Positions 25,300-34,275 of a DNA stretch of 64,000 nt are shown in pieces. The notes under the pieces are model-generated. The model made no database searches. It worked only from the letters and a program-made list of their open reading frames with translations, and was not told where the DNA came from. The stretch covers positions 1 through 64,000 of the forward strand of contig NZ_JAHLQG010000018.1 of assembly GCF_018919065.1 (NCBI RefSeq). The letters are read 5' to 3'. Made by a program: the position numbers and the translations under genes. Source of the stretch: Blautia sp. MSJ-9. Its GTDB lineage: Bacteria > Bacillota > Clostridia > Lachnospirales > Lachnospiraceae. Every line of letters starts with the position of its first letter. Within the stretch, counting starts at the first letter, position 1.

Positions 25300-26724
25300 G
25301 TGAAAAAAAGAAACAATTTTTTCAGGAGTCTGCGTTTTCGTATTCTGATTATCTTAATCATTCTGGGGATCGTGCCAGGTGTTATTGTGACTTATACAAT
25401 GCTTCATAATTACCAGGACCGTGCGGTTTTCATGCTTACGGAGACTGTGAGCAATCAGTGTGAGATTCTGAGCAATCTGATCATCAGGGAAAATTACCTC
25501 AATGATACAAGCTCAGATGTTGTAAACAGCAAGCTGGAACTGTTTTCTAATGTATATAACGGACGAGTTCTGCTGGCTGACAGAGATTTTAAGATAGTGG
25601 GAGATACGTTTCACACAGAAGAAGGAAAGACACTTTTGAGTTCTTTGGCTGTGGCGTGTCTCAAAGGTGAAGAAAAAAGCAATTACGATGCAAAGAGTAA
25701 AGTTCTGGAGCTGGCGGTTCCTGTCCAGAGTCCGGATGTTCAGCAGCTTCAGGGTGTGATGCTGGTAACGGTTTCCACAATGGACATTGCACAGACATTG
25801 GATGAACTGGAACAGAGGGGCGTTATGATGATCGGGATCATCATAGTGCTTTCCGTATTTCTGTCATGGCTGTTGTCGACAATTCTGGTAAAACCTCTTG
25901 CAAGAGTAACGAAATCTATCGAGGATCTGACCGATGGTGTGCTGGACGAGGAAATCAGTGTTCCTGACTATACAGAGACAGAGCTGATCACAGATGCATT
26001 CAACAAGATGGTCAATCGTATGAAAATCCTGGACGAATCCAGACAGGAGTTTGTATCCAATGTGTCCCATGAGCTGAAAACACCTCTGACTTCCATGAAG
26101 GTTCTGGCAGATTCACTGGTAGGACAGCAGGGAATCCCGGAGGAGCTTTATCAGGAATTTATGAGTGACATCACTGCCGAGATCGACAGAGAGAATAAGA
26201 TCATCACAGACCTGCTTTCCCTTGTAAAGATGGACAAGAAAGCAGCAGATGTGAATATCACCCATATGGATATTAACCAGCTTCTTGAGGATATTCTCAA
26301 GCGTCTGCGTCCGATTGCGGACAAGCGCAATATTGACTTGATCCTGGACTGCTTCCGGCCTGTAGAGGCGGATGTGGATGAGGTGAAGTTTACACTTGCC
26401 ATCAGCAACCTGGTTGAGAATGGTATCAAATACAATGTAGATGATGGCTGGGTTCGCGTGTCTCTGGACGCAGACCATAAATATTTTTATATAACAGTGG
26501 CAGACTCCGGTATGGGAATCCCGGAAGACAGTATTGAGAGAATCTTTGAACGTTTCTATCGTGTAGATAAATCCCATTCAAAGGAAATTGGCGGAACCGG
26601 TCTTGGACTGGCAATCACCAAGAGTTCCATTGCGATGCATCATGGAGCAATCAAAGTATTCAGCAGAGAGGGAGAGGGAACTACATTCTCTGTCCGCATT
26701 CCTCTGTCATATATCCCGTCATAG
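25300..26724 (+). CDS. HAMP-domain sensor histidine kinase (WalK/PhoR-like)
   Basis: A 474-residue protein with a GTG start and a weak GAAAAGG upstream. Membrane helices lie near 14-33 and 173-195, with an extracytoplasmic sensor domain of about 135 residues between them. A HAMP segment follows (~195-245). The HisKA phosphoacceptor is in FVSNVSHELKTPLTSMK near 250. The ATPase domain carries the N-box AISNLVENGIKYN, and the glycine motifs DSGMGIPEDS and GGTGLGLAIT. No PAS domain is present. No response regulator gene adjoins it; the orphan OmpR-type regulator at 10624 is the natural partner. The GerMN lipoprotein gene follows by 12 bp, so they are co-transcribed. Confidence 0.92.
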   Translation: MKKRNNFFRSLRFRILIILIILGIVPGVIVTYTMLHNYQDRAVFMLTETVSNQCEILSNLIIRENYLNDTSSDVVNSKLELFSNVYNGRVLLADRDFKIVGDTFHTEEGKTLLSSLAVACLKGEEKSNYDAKSKVLELAVPVQSPDVQQLQGVMLVTVSTMDIAQTLDELEQRGVMMIGIIIVLSVFLSWLLSTILVKPLARVTKSIEDLTDGVLDEEISVPDYTETELITDAFNKMVNRMKILDESRQEFVSNVSHELKTPLTSMKVLADSLVGQQGIPEELYQEFMSDITAEIDRENKIITDLLSLVKMDKKAADVNITHMDINQLLEDILKRLRPIADKRNIDLILDCFRPVEADVDEVKFTLAISNLVENGIKYNVDDGWVRVSLDADHKYFYITVADSGMGIPEDSIERIFERFYRVDKSHSKEIGGTGLGLAITKSSIAMHHGAIKVFSREGEGTTFSVRIPLSYIPS

Positions 26725-26736
26725 GAGGTGCCATTT

Positions 26737-27669
26737 GTGAGAAAGAAGATTTCAATGATCGCAGTTGTGCTGATGTTGTGCCTCCTTACAGCCGGATGTT
26801 CAATAGAAGTACACCAAGATTCAAATAAAAAAGAACCGGCATATTATCTCTATGATATTGATGCTGATGAGACACAGCTTCAGAAAGAAGCATATTACCC
26901 GGAAGAGACCACTTCGGAGTATCTGCTCAAGGATATGATGCAGCGGATGAACAGTAAGGAGGCAGATTCCTCAGGAATCAGTCTGCTTACTGAAGAAGTG
27001 CAGATGAATTACAGCATAGAGGGCGAGACCCTTGTTGTGAACTTTAACAGTCAGTACAGCAATATGAGCCGTGCAAGGGAACTTCTCGTGCGTGCCGGGG
27101 TTGTTAAGACATTCCTGCAAATTCCGGGGATCACATCTGTGAGATTTACCATCGAGAATGAAGATCTGACAGATTCCAGAGGTCAGGCTGTAGGCGATAT
27201 GACAGCAGATACTTTTGCAGAGTTTACGGGAAGCGAACCGGATGCTTACTGTAGCAATACCTTTACCCTTTATTTCACAGATAAAGATGGCAAGAAACTG
27301 GTGAAAGAGCAGCGGACAGTACGGTATAAACGCAGTATTCCGAAAGAGCGGATCATACTGGAGCAGCTGATGAAAGGCCCGCTGGAGAAAGGGCATTATC
27401 CGACGATCCCTGAAAATACGGAGATTCTGGATGTGACCATTGCGGACAGGATCTGTTATGTGGCATTTGACAGAGTATTTTCTTCTTATGCCCTGGATGT
27501 GTCCGAGAAGATTCCGGTTTATTCCGTAGTAAATTCTCTGCTGGATGCGCTGGAGGCCGACAAAGTGCAGATCACAGTTGGAAGTTCAGACAAACTGGAT
27601 ACTTTCGGTGACAAGATGGCACTGTATCGTTTTTATGAGAAAGATGATAAAATTGTAAGCGAAGAATAA
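26737..27669 (+). CDS. GerMN-domain lipoprotein
   Basis: A 310-residue protein. The GTG at 26737 is preferred to the GTG at 26728 because AGGAGG (26723-26728) is spaced 8 nt from it. A lipoprotein signal ends in LTAGC (Cys near 21). Two copies of the GerMN fold follow (about 45-165 and 175-300); the second has ILEQLMKGPLEKG and YSVVNSLLDAL, typical of the family. GerMN domains occur in spore germination and envelope lipoproteins, and are thought to bind other proteins or glycans. The gene lies in an operon with the histidine kinase and comEC, as in LpqB-like or GerM lipoproteins linked to two-component systems. Confidence 0.85.
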   Translation: MRKKISMIAVVLMLCLLTAGCSIEVHQDSNKKEPAYYLYDIDADETQLQKEAYYPEETTSEYLLKDMMQRMNSKEADSSGISLLTEEVQMNYSIEGETLVVNFNSQYSNMSRARELLVRAGVVKTFLQIPGITSVRFTIENEDLTDSRGQAVGDMTADTFAEFTGSEPDAYCSNTFTLYFTDKDGKKLVKEQRTVRYKRSIPKERIILEQLMKGPLEKGHYPTIPENTEILDVTIADRICYVAFDRVFSSYALDVSEKIPVYSVVNSLLDALEADKVQITVGSSDKLDTFGDKMALYRFYEKDDKIVSEE

Positions 27670-27687
27670 AAAAAGGAGGCAGCGAGA

Positions 27688-30132
27688 GTGAGGAGACGCC
27701 CTGTGTGTATCCTGTGCCTGCTTCTGGTTGTTTTTCTGTGTGTGACAGACTGGCTTGGATTTTCCCTGATACGGGGAAATCCACTGCCAGAGACTGTGCA
27801 GACATGGATTAAAAAGCACCCGGAATCCACCATCTGCGGGGAGGTGGTCAGGTGCCAGGAAAATGAAGAGTTTCAATCTGTATATCTAAAAGATACTTAT
27901 CTTATTTACAATTCTGAAAAAGTTTCCATTGATAATGTGAGAGTTTATTTAAAAGAGAATAACAGAAACAAAAACAGCAAAAAACTTCTGGCAGGAAGTC
28001 TTATTTTGGTGTCCGGAAAGCTGGAAGAAGTGCCGGAACCCGGAAATCCGGGAGAATTTGACAGCAGACAGTATTATGCATGCCGTCGGATTTATTATGT
28101 GATGAAGAAAGGAAAAGTGGAGAAGCAGTCGCGGAATCATTCTGCATATGGGCAGTTCCTTATTGATATGCAGCAAAAGTTTGCGGGAATTTTGGAGAAA
28201 GCCTGTGGAAATGAGGCTGGTGCATTTGAGGCGATTGTGTTGGGGGATAAGAGCAATCTGGATGCGGAGCTGAAAATGCGGTATCAGATGGCGGGGATCA
28301 TTCACATTCTGGCGATTTCCGGTTTGCATATCAGTCTGCTGGGAATGGGACTGTACAATATTCTGAAAAAGATTGGTCTGGGAATCTGGCCTGCAGGGCT
28401 GCTATCGCTTGTGATCATGCTGCAGTATGGGATGATGACCGGTGGGACTGTTTCAACCATGCGGGCTGTGTGTATGTTCCTGCTTTCGGTTGGTGCGAAG
28501 ATTGCGGGACGGATTTATGATATGCCTACGGGGATGGCGGCTTCGGCAATTCTGATACTGGTAGAGAATCCGGCGTATCTGTTGGATGGAGGGTTTCTAA
28601 TGTCTTTTGGCTCTGTGATTGGGATAGGATGTGTGTGGCCGCTGATCGTAGAAGTGATGGACAGAGAAGAAAAAAATCAATGGAAGACAGAGGATAAAGG
28701 CGTAAGAGTGTTCCTGAAATCAACGGGAAAATCACTCTGGAAATCATTTCTGGCTTCTGGAACGGTACAACTTACGACACTACCGGTGGTGTTGTGGTTT
28801 TATGGGGAGATATCAGTGCTTGGAATTTTTCTGAATCTGCTGGTGCTTCCGACAGTGGGGGTCGTGCTGGGAAGTGGAACGGCAGGGGCGCTTGTGGGAT
28901 TATTCAGTGGCAGAGGTGCATTCCTGACAGTGGTTCCGGGCAGGATTATTCTGAAAGGGTATGAATTTCTGGCAGCAGTGGCAGGAAAACTGTCATTCTG
29001 TACCTGGGCAGGCGGAAGGCCGCAGGTGTGTCAGCTGGTGGGCTACTATGTGATTTTAGCTGTGAGTGTGTGGATATACAGGTGGACTGCGCAGAGCGGT
29101 GTGGATAATGATAGTTTTTTGAAGTGCGAATCTGATTTGTATAATAGGAAAGATTCTGGAAAGGAAATGCAGATAATACAGAACTCAGGAGTTTATAAAA
29201 GCCATAAAAGACAGAACCGATGTAAATATGCTGTTATGAAAGTCTGGGGAATTCGCGGCTTATGTGCCGCAGCAGTCTGTCTGGGAATCCTGCTGATCGG
29301 ATATAAGCCACGGGAAGATTTTCGCATTGCGTGTCTGGATGTGGGACAAGGTGATGGAATCGTAATAGAAATCGAGAATCAGTGGAATATTCTGATTGAT
29401 GGTGGCAGTACGAACAAGAGCGCACTTGGACAGTACCAGCTGCTTCCATATCTGAAAAGCAGAGGAATCTCCAGACTGGACGGGATTTATATTTCGCATA
29501 CAGACGAAGATCATATCAGTGGCGTGCGACAGATTCTGGAATATATTGGAAAAGGTCTGACCGTTTTGCGTGTGGAGAATTTGATTCTTCCAGACTGGCA
29601 GAACATACAGGAGAATAAAAATTATCAGGAACTGATAAAGTTGGCAGAGGCAGCAGGAACAAGGGTGCTGTATGCAAAAGCTGGCGACAGGATCAAGTAT
29701 GGGCAGGCCAGTCTGGAAGTTTTATGGCCGCTTTCCGGGGCGTCAGGAACAGAGGTAAATGAAGATGCAATGGTGATGGAGATGACCAGCGGGGATTTCA
29801 AAGGGATTTTTACAGGCGATATTGGAAAGGAAACAGAGGAAAAGCTGTTACAGAATGGATGGCTGGAAGATGTGGACTTTCTTAAAGTGGCACACCATGG
29901 ATCAAAATATTCTACAGGACAGGAATTCCTTGACATAGTAAAACCGGAGCTGGCAGTGATTTCCTGCTCATCAATGAACACTTACGGACATCCGTCGCCG
30001 GATACTCTGCGGCGTCTGGAAAACAGTGGGAGCAAAGTGTTGATTACGAAGGATGCAGGGGCAGTCATGATATACAGAAAACATAAACATATTTTTGCAA
30101 AAACTTATCGAAAAAATTCTGACTGTGAATAA
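27688..30132 (+). CDS. comEC: ComEC/Rec2 DNA internalisation channel
   Basis: An 814-residue protein with a GTG start after AAAAAGGAGG. The N-terminal third has a hydrophobic start and an OB-like DUF4131 segment. The Competence domain (~150-460) has many membrane helices and contains GIIHILAISGLHISLLGMG. The C-terminal metallo-beta-lactamase domain (~555-800) has DVGQGDG, the metal site SHTDEDH near 604, and AHHGSKYS near 735. It forms the channel through which one DNA strand enters the cell and may degrade the other. It ends the kinase-GerMN-comEC operon, with comEA 17 kb upstream. The other competence pilus genes are not in this window. Confidence 0.93.
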   Translation: MRRRPVCILCLLLVVFLCVTDWLGFSLIRGNPLPETVQTWIKKHPESTICGEVVRCQENEEFQSVYLKDTYLIYNSEKVSIDNVRVYLKENNRNKNSKKLLAGSLILVSGKLEEVPEPGNPGEFDSRQYYACRRIYYVMKKGKVEKQSRNHSAYGQFLIDMQQKFAGILEKACGNEAGAFEAIVLGDKSNLDAELKMRYQMAGIIHILAISGLHISLLGMGLYNILKKIGLGIWPAGLLSLVIMLQYGMMTGGTVSTMRAVCMFLLSVGAKIAGRIYDMPTGMAASAILILVENPAYLLDGGFLMSFGSVIGIGCVWPLIVEVMDREEKNQWKTEDKGVRVFLKSTGKSLWKSFLASGTVQLTTLPVVLWFYGEISVLGIFLNLLVLPTVGVVLGSGTAGALVGLFSGRGAFLTVVPGRIILKGYEFLAAVAGKLSFCTWAGGRPQVCQLVGYYVILAVSVWIYRWTAQSGVDNDSFLKCESDLYNRKDSGKEMQIIQNSGVYKSHKRQNRCKYAVMKVWGIRGLCAAAVCLGILLIGYKPREDFRIACLDVGQGDGIVIEIENQWNILIDGGSTNKSALGQYQLLPYLKSRGISRLDGIYISHTDEDHISGVRQILEYIGKGLTVLRVENLILPDWQNIQENKNYQELIKLAEAAGTRVLYAKAGDRIKYGQASLEVLWPLSGASGTEVNEDAMVMEMTSGDFKGIFTGDIGKETEEKLLQNGWLEDVDFLKVAHHGSKYSTGQEFLDIVKPELAVISCSSMNTYGHPSPDTLRRLENSGSKVLITKDAGAVMIYRKHKHIFAKTYRKNSDCE

Positions 30133-30215
30133 CAGTGAAACAGATAGAATCTTGTTGCTGAGAGCAGATTGAACAAATAGTAACACATCATATAAGTTTA
30201 CAATAGTATATTTAT

Positions 30216-30227
30216 GTGTCTTGACAC
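30216..30227. promoter_or_regulatory. NiaR-like operator on the nadB promoter
   Basis: GTGTCTTGACAC is a perfect 5-bp inverted repeat with a TT centre that contains the entire -35 element of the nadB promoter. It resembles NiaR (YrxA) boxes built on TGTCTTGACA, and niaR is encoded in this operon. Binding would block RNA polymerase when niacin is plentiful. Confidence 0.6.
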
Positions 30228-30249
30228 CTAAATAGTCAGGTAGTATAAT
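30221..30249 (+). promoter_or_regulatory. Consensus sigma-A promoter of the nad operon
   Basis: TTGACA (30221-30226), 17 bp, TATAAT (30244-30249): both elements and the spacing are perfect. It lies about 50 bp before the nadB start. Confidence 0.85.
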
Positions 30250-30300
30250 GGCACAGACAAAAAAGAATATCCGGTATAATACCGGCATGAGGAAAAGAAA

Positions 30301-31590
30301 ATGAAAGAACGTTATGACGCCATTATTGTAGGAACCGGAGCAGCCGGACTGTACTGTGCGTTGAATCTCCCGGAAAAAATGAATATTCTTCTGATCACCA
30401 AACAGGAAGCTGACCAGTCAGATTCTTTTCTGGCACAGGGAGGAATCTGTATGCTGCGCGGAGAAGAGGACTATGAGAATTATTTTGAAGATACTATGCG
30501 TGCAGGACATTATGAAAATAATAAGAGAGCCGTGGATTTGATGATCCGCAGTTCCAACGATATTATCAGAGATCTTTTGCGATATCATGTGGATTTCGCG
30601 AGAGACGGACTGGGAAATCTGGCATTTACCAGAGAAGGAGCACACTCTCAGCCAAGAATTCTTTTCCATGAAGACATCACAGGAAAAGAAATTACACAGA
30701 GTCTCCTGAATACTGCAAAGACAAGAGAAAACATAGAAATCTGTGAATATATGACAATGGTAGACTTGATTTCAAAAGACAATACTGTCTGCGGGATCAT
30801 TGTGATGGATCAGAATGAACAGGCAATTCCTGTTTTTTCACAGTTTGTAGTTCTTGCCTGCGGAGGCATTGGAGGACTTTTCAAAAATTCAACTAATTTT
30901 TCCCATATCGCAGGAGATGGTCTGGGAATTGCTATGAAACACCACGTGGAATTGGAACATCTGGATTACATACAGATTCATCCAACGACCTTGTATTCCC
31001 ATAAACTGGGACGACGTTTTCTGGTTTCAGAATCAGTCAGAGGAGAAGGTGCATTGCTTTATGACAAAAATGGACAGCGCTTTACCAATGAACTGCAGCC
31101 AAGAGATTTACTGAGTCAGAAGATTTTTGAGCAGATGGAAAAAGACGGAACAGAATTTGTCTGGGAAGATATGCGCCCACTGGGTGAGAAAACGATCATG
31201 GAGCATTTTCCACATATTTATGAACAATGTATAGAAGAGGGATTTGACCCAAGAAAAGAGCCGATCCCGGTCGTTCCAGCCCAGCATTATTTCATGGGAG
31301 GAATCAAGGTTAATCTTGGAAGCAAAACTTCCATGAAAGGACTTTATGCCTGCGGAGAAACAAGCTGTAACGGCGTTCATGGAAAAAACCGCCTGGCAAG
31401 CAACTCCCTGCTGGAATCCTTAGTGTTTGCAAGGAAAGCTGCCGATGATATGATATTTGGAGAAACACCGGAATATGTGAAAGCAGACGATGTCGATATG
31501 AAAATATACGAAAACAGAGAAGAACTGCTGAGCGGTTATCACACAGCAGTCTTAAATGAAATTGAAAGGATGAGAATGAGCCATGAATGA
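30301..31590 (+). CDS. nadB: L-aspartate oxidase NadB
   Basis: A 429-residue flavoenzyme that oxidises aspartate to iminoaspartate, the first step of de novo NAD synthesis. The FAD-binding GTGAAGLYCAL lies at the start (residues ~10-20), with DQSDSFLAQGGICML near 38, HIDEY-like EHLDYIQIHPT near 218 and the late CGETSCNGVHGKNRLASNSLLES near 350. It is roughly 100 residues shorter than the E. coli enzyme and lacks most of the C-terminal helical domain. It probably uses fumarate or another acceptor, not oxygen, in an anaerobe. AGGAAAAG precedes the ATG, and the 3' end overlaps nadC by 8 bp. Confidence 0.9.
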   Translation: MKERYDAIIVGTGAAGLYCALNLPEKMNILLITKQEADQSDSFLAQGGICMLRGEEDYENYFEDTMRAGHYENNKRAVDLMIRSSNDIIRDLLRYHVDFARDGLGNLAFTREGAHSQPRILFHEDITGKEITQSLLNTAKTRENIEICEYMTMVDLISKDNTVCGIIVMDQNEQAIPVFSQFVVLACGGIGGLFKNSTNFSHIAGDGLGIAMKHHVELEHLDYIQIHPTTLYSHKLGRRFLVSESVRGEGALLYDKNGQRFTNELQPRDLLSQKIFEQMEKDGTEFVWEDMRPLGEKTIMEHFPHIYEQCIEEGFDPRKEPIPVVPAQHYFMGGIKVNLGSKTSMKGLYACGETSCNGVHGKNRLASNSLLESLVFARKAADDMIFGETPEYVKADDVDMKIYENREELLSGYHTAVLNEIERMRMSHE

Positions 31591-32440
31591 GATTACAATG
31601 AAAATGCAGGCGGACCAGCTGATCCGTATGGCACTTCAGGAGGATATTACAAGTGAGGATGTTTCCACAAACGCAGTTATGCGCAGCGCAGTCAAGGGAA
31701 CCGTAGACCTGATCGCAAAAGAAGATGGAATCATCGCCGGACTGGATGTGTATGCAAGAGTATTCCGGATTTTAGATGAGAAAACAGAAATTGATTTTAA
31801 TTTCAAAGATGGAGATGCAGTAAAGAAAGGTGATCTTCTTGGGACAGTGAACGGAGATATCCGTGTGCTTCTTTCCGGAGAGAGAGTAGCGCTGAATTAT
31901 CTTCAGAGAATGAGTGGAATTGCTACTTACACCAGCCAGGTTGCAAAACTTCTTGAAGGAAGTAAAGTGACACTTCTTGATACCAGAAAAACTACGCCGA
32001 ACTGCCGTGTATTTGAGAAATATGCTGTACGTGTAGGCGGCGGATGCAACCACAGATACAACCTTTCAGACGGGGTACTGCTTAAAGATAACCATATCGG
32101 AGCAGCAGGAAGTGTTGCAAAAGCAGTAGCTATGGCAAAAGAATATGCACCATTTGTCCGTAAGATCGAGGTTGAAGTTGAGACAATGGATCAGGTAAAA
32201 GAAGCCGTGGAAGCGGGGGCAGATATCATCATGCTTGACAATATGACACCGGAAATGATGAAAGAAGCTGTAGATTTTATTGCAGGCCGCGCGCAGACAG
32301 AGTGCTCCGGAAACATTACAAAAGAAAATATCAAAAAGATCCTGGAGACAGGTGTTGACTTCGTTTCCAGCGGTGCTTTGACACACTCCGCACCAATTCT
32401 TGATATTTCAATGAAGAATCTTCACGCAGTTGAAGAATGA
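31583..32440 (+). CDS. nadC: Nicotinate-nucleotide pyrophosphorylase (carboxylating) NadC
   Basis: A 285-residue quinolinate phosphoribosyltransferase, normal in length. It converts quinolinate and PRPP to nicotinate mononucleotide. Typical sequences are LLSGERVALNYLQRMSGIAT near 96, LLDTRKTTPNCR near 132 (TPGLR is more usual), and NHRYNLSDGVLLKDNHI near 156. EVEVETMDQVKEA and DIIMLDNM follow. Its ATG overlaps the nadB stop region by 8 bp, with a GAAAGGATG ribosome binding site inside nadB. Confidence 0.93.
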   Translation: MNEITMKMQADQLIRMALQEDITSEDVSTNAVMRSAVKGTVDLIAKEDGIIAGLDVYARVFRILDEKTEIDFNFKDGDAVKKGDLLGTVNGDIRVLLSGERVALNYLQRMSGIATYTSQVAKLLEGSKVTLLDTRKTTPNCRVFEKYAVRVGGGCNHRYNLSDGVLLKDNHIGAAGSVAKAVAMAKEYAPFVRKIEVEVETMDQVKEAVEAGADIIMLDNMTPEMMKEAVDFIAGRAQTECSGNITKENIKKILETGVDFVSSGALTHSAPILDISMKNLHAVEE

Positions 32441-32551
32441 TTCTTATCGGGAATAATCCGTTCTGTCAGTATGCAGGATTTATGTGAATCGTATAAATTT
32501 GTGTGATATATTCTGTTTTTTCTGTTAATATGTATTTACAGGGAACTACAG

Positions 32552-32565
32552 GTGGGATATCCCAC
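32552..32565. promoter_or_regulatory. 14-bp perfect palindrome upstream of niaR
   Basis: GTGGGATATCCCAC lies in the 246-bp gap between nadC and niaR. It does not contain the TGTC/GACA core of the nadB box. It might be an operator for another regulator or a short hairpin. No clear promoter was placed beside it. Confidence 0.4.
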
Positions 32566-32686
32566 AAGTATATTTTTACTCACAGAAAACATTTCGCGGA
32601 ATATTATCAATGAACATCAGGCAGAGAAGTATATGAGCTTATCCGCCTGATTCCGCTTGAATATTGTTACAGAAAGGATTGTATTT

Positions 32687-33229
32687 ATGAATACTGCGCA
32701 GAGAAGAAACGAAATTTTAAAACTCCTTCATCAGGCAGAGAAGCCGATCGCAGCCAGAGCACTGGCATCACAGTTTGGGGTAAGCCGGCAGGTGATCGTA
32801 CAGGATATGGCAGTAATACGGGCGTCCACACCGGGAATCCTCTCCACTACCAGAGGCTATGTCCTGCAGCAGGACAAAGACGTTGCATGTACCAGAGAAT
32901 TTAAAGTACGTCACGGACAGGAACAGGCAGCAGAAGAATTGAACCTGATCGTAGACTGTGGAGGACGGGTCAAGAACATCAGCATCAGTCACAGAGTCTA
33001 CGGACGTGTCAGTGCAGAGATGGATATTCGTTCCAGACAGGATGTAAATGAATTTGTCCAGGCTATCAACAGCAGCCATTCCACAGTATTAAGCAGTGCG
33101 ACTTCCGGTTATCATTATCATCTGGTAGAAGCTTCCAGCCAGGAAAGACTGGACCTGATCGGAGAACAGCTGGAGAAAGCAGGGTTCATTGCTCCACTTC
33201 AGCCATGGGAAAAAGAGAAACAGGAATAA
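32687..33229 (+). CDS. niaR: NiaR transcriptional repressor of NAD synthesis
   Basis: About 180 residues from the ATG at 32687, which follows GAAAGG; an earlier in-frame start at 32657 has no ribosome binding site. The N-terminal ~65 residues are a winged helix (RNEILKLLHQAEKPIAARALASQFGVSRQ in character, DNA-recognition helix near 30-45). The C-terminal 3H domain (~75-170) has histidines near 99 (ISHRVYG), in INSSHST and in SGYHYHLVE, which bind a metal and nicotinate. In NiaR-type regulators niacin is the co-repressor. The gene sits between nadC and nadA, and its likely target is the box at 30216. Confidence 0.9.
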   Translation: MNTAQRRNEILKLLHQAEKPIAARALASQFGVSRQVIVQDMAVIRASTPGILSTTRGYVLQQDKDVACTREFKVRHGQEQAAEELNLIVDCGGRVKNISISHRVYGRVSAEMDIRSRQDVNEFVQAINSSHSTVLSSATSGYHYHLVEASSQERLDLIGEQLEKAGFIAPLQPWEKEKQE

Positions 33230-33263
33230 TGAAAACAGAATCAGGAAAAAAGGAATTAAAACA

Positions 33264-34181
33264 ATGACAATAGCAGAAATTCAGCAGGAAATCCTGCGCA
33301 TGAAAAAAGAAAAGGATATCTGTATCCTTGCACACGCATATCAGGGTCAGGAAATCCTGGAAGTGGCAGACTATACAGGCGATTCCTATGGACTGAGCGT
33401 CCAGGCTTCCAAAAGAGACTGCAGCGGCGTGATCATGTGCGGGGTCCGCTTCATGGCAGAAACATGTAAAATATTAAGCCCTGAAAAAAGAGTATGGCTC
33501 GCAAATCCGGCAGCAGGCTGTCCGATGGCAGAACAACTTGATCTGGAAAGCCTGCGTGAATTAAAAGCACAGTATCCGGATCATGCAGTGGTTGCCTACA
33601 TCAACACAACTTCAGAACTTAAAACAGAATGTGATGTATGTGTTACTTCCTCTTCGGCATTAGAAATCTGCAGAAAACTGGAACAGGATAAGATCTTATT
33701 TATCCCGGATCCTAATCTGGGGCATTATGTAGCAGAAAAACTCCCGGAGAAAACATTTGAATTCTACAGAGGTGGATGTCCGAGACACATCGTAGTAAGT
33801 GCAAAAGATGTAGAAAATGCCCGCGCAGAACACCCGGATGCCCTTTTCCTGGTACACCCGGAATGCCGTCAGGAAGTAGTAGAAATGGCAGACTTTGTAG
33901 GTTCTACAACAGGGATTATGGACTTTGCTAAAAAATCCGATCACAAAGAATTTATTATCGGAACAGAAAACAGCATCGTAGAACATCTCCAGTTCGCTTG
34001 TCCTGATAAGAAATTCTACCCGGTTACTGTGCAACTCACCTGCATGAACATGAAAGTTACAACCCTTATGGATATCTATAACTGTCTTAAAGGAGAGGGT
34101 GGAGAAGAAATCTTCCTTCCACAGAATGTCATGGATGGTGCCGGAAGATGCATTCACAGAATGGTAGAACTGGGCGGCTGA
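33264..34181 (+). CDS. nadA: Quinolinate synthase NadA
   Basis: A 305-residue [4Fe-4S] enzyme that condenses iminoaspartate with dihydroxyacetone phosphate to quinolinate. The ATG at 33264 was chosen because the protein then starts MTIAEIQQEILRMKKEKDIC, as in the family; an upstream start at 33189 would overlap niaR. Conserved segments are AHAYQGQEILEVADYTGDSYGLS near 24, CGVRFMAETCKIL near 63, CDVCVTSSSA near 123 and FLVHPECR near 197. The three cluster ligands are probably Cys in AETCKIL, in CDVC and in the C-terminal GRCIHRM. It is usually placed before nadB; here it is last in the operon, after niaR. Confidence 0.93.
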   Translation: MTIAEIQQEILRMKKEKDICILAHAYQGQEILEVADYTGDSYGLSVQASKRDCSGVIMCGVRFMAETCKILSPEKRVWLANPAAGCPMAEQLDLESLRELKAQYPDHAVVAYINTTSELKTECDVCVTSSSALEICRKLEQDKILFIPDPNLGHYVAEKLPEKTFEFYRGGCPRHIVVSAKDVENARAEHPDALFLVHPECRQEVVEMADFVGSTTGIMDFAKKSDHKEFIIGTENSIVEHLQFACPDKKFYPVTVQLTCMNMKVTTLMDIYNCLKGEGGEEIFLPQNVMDGAGRCIHRMVELGG

Positions 34182-34275
34182 ATTTAGTATAGCAATTTTC
34201 TACTGGCTATTATTGCATGGAATTGGTACAATAAGTAATATTGAGAGAATATGAAAAAAGATCAGGGGTAGAAAA

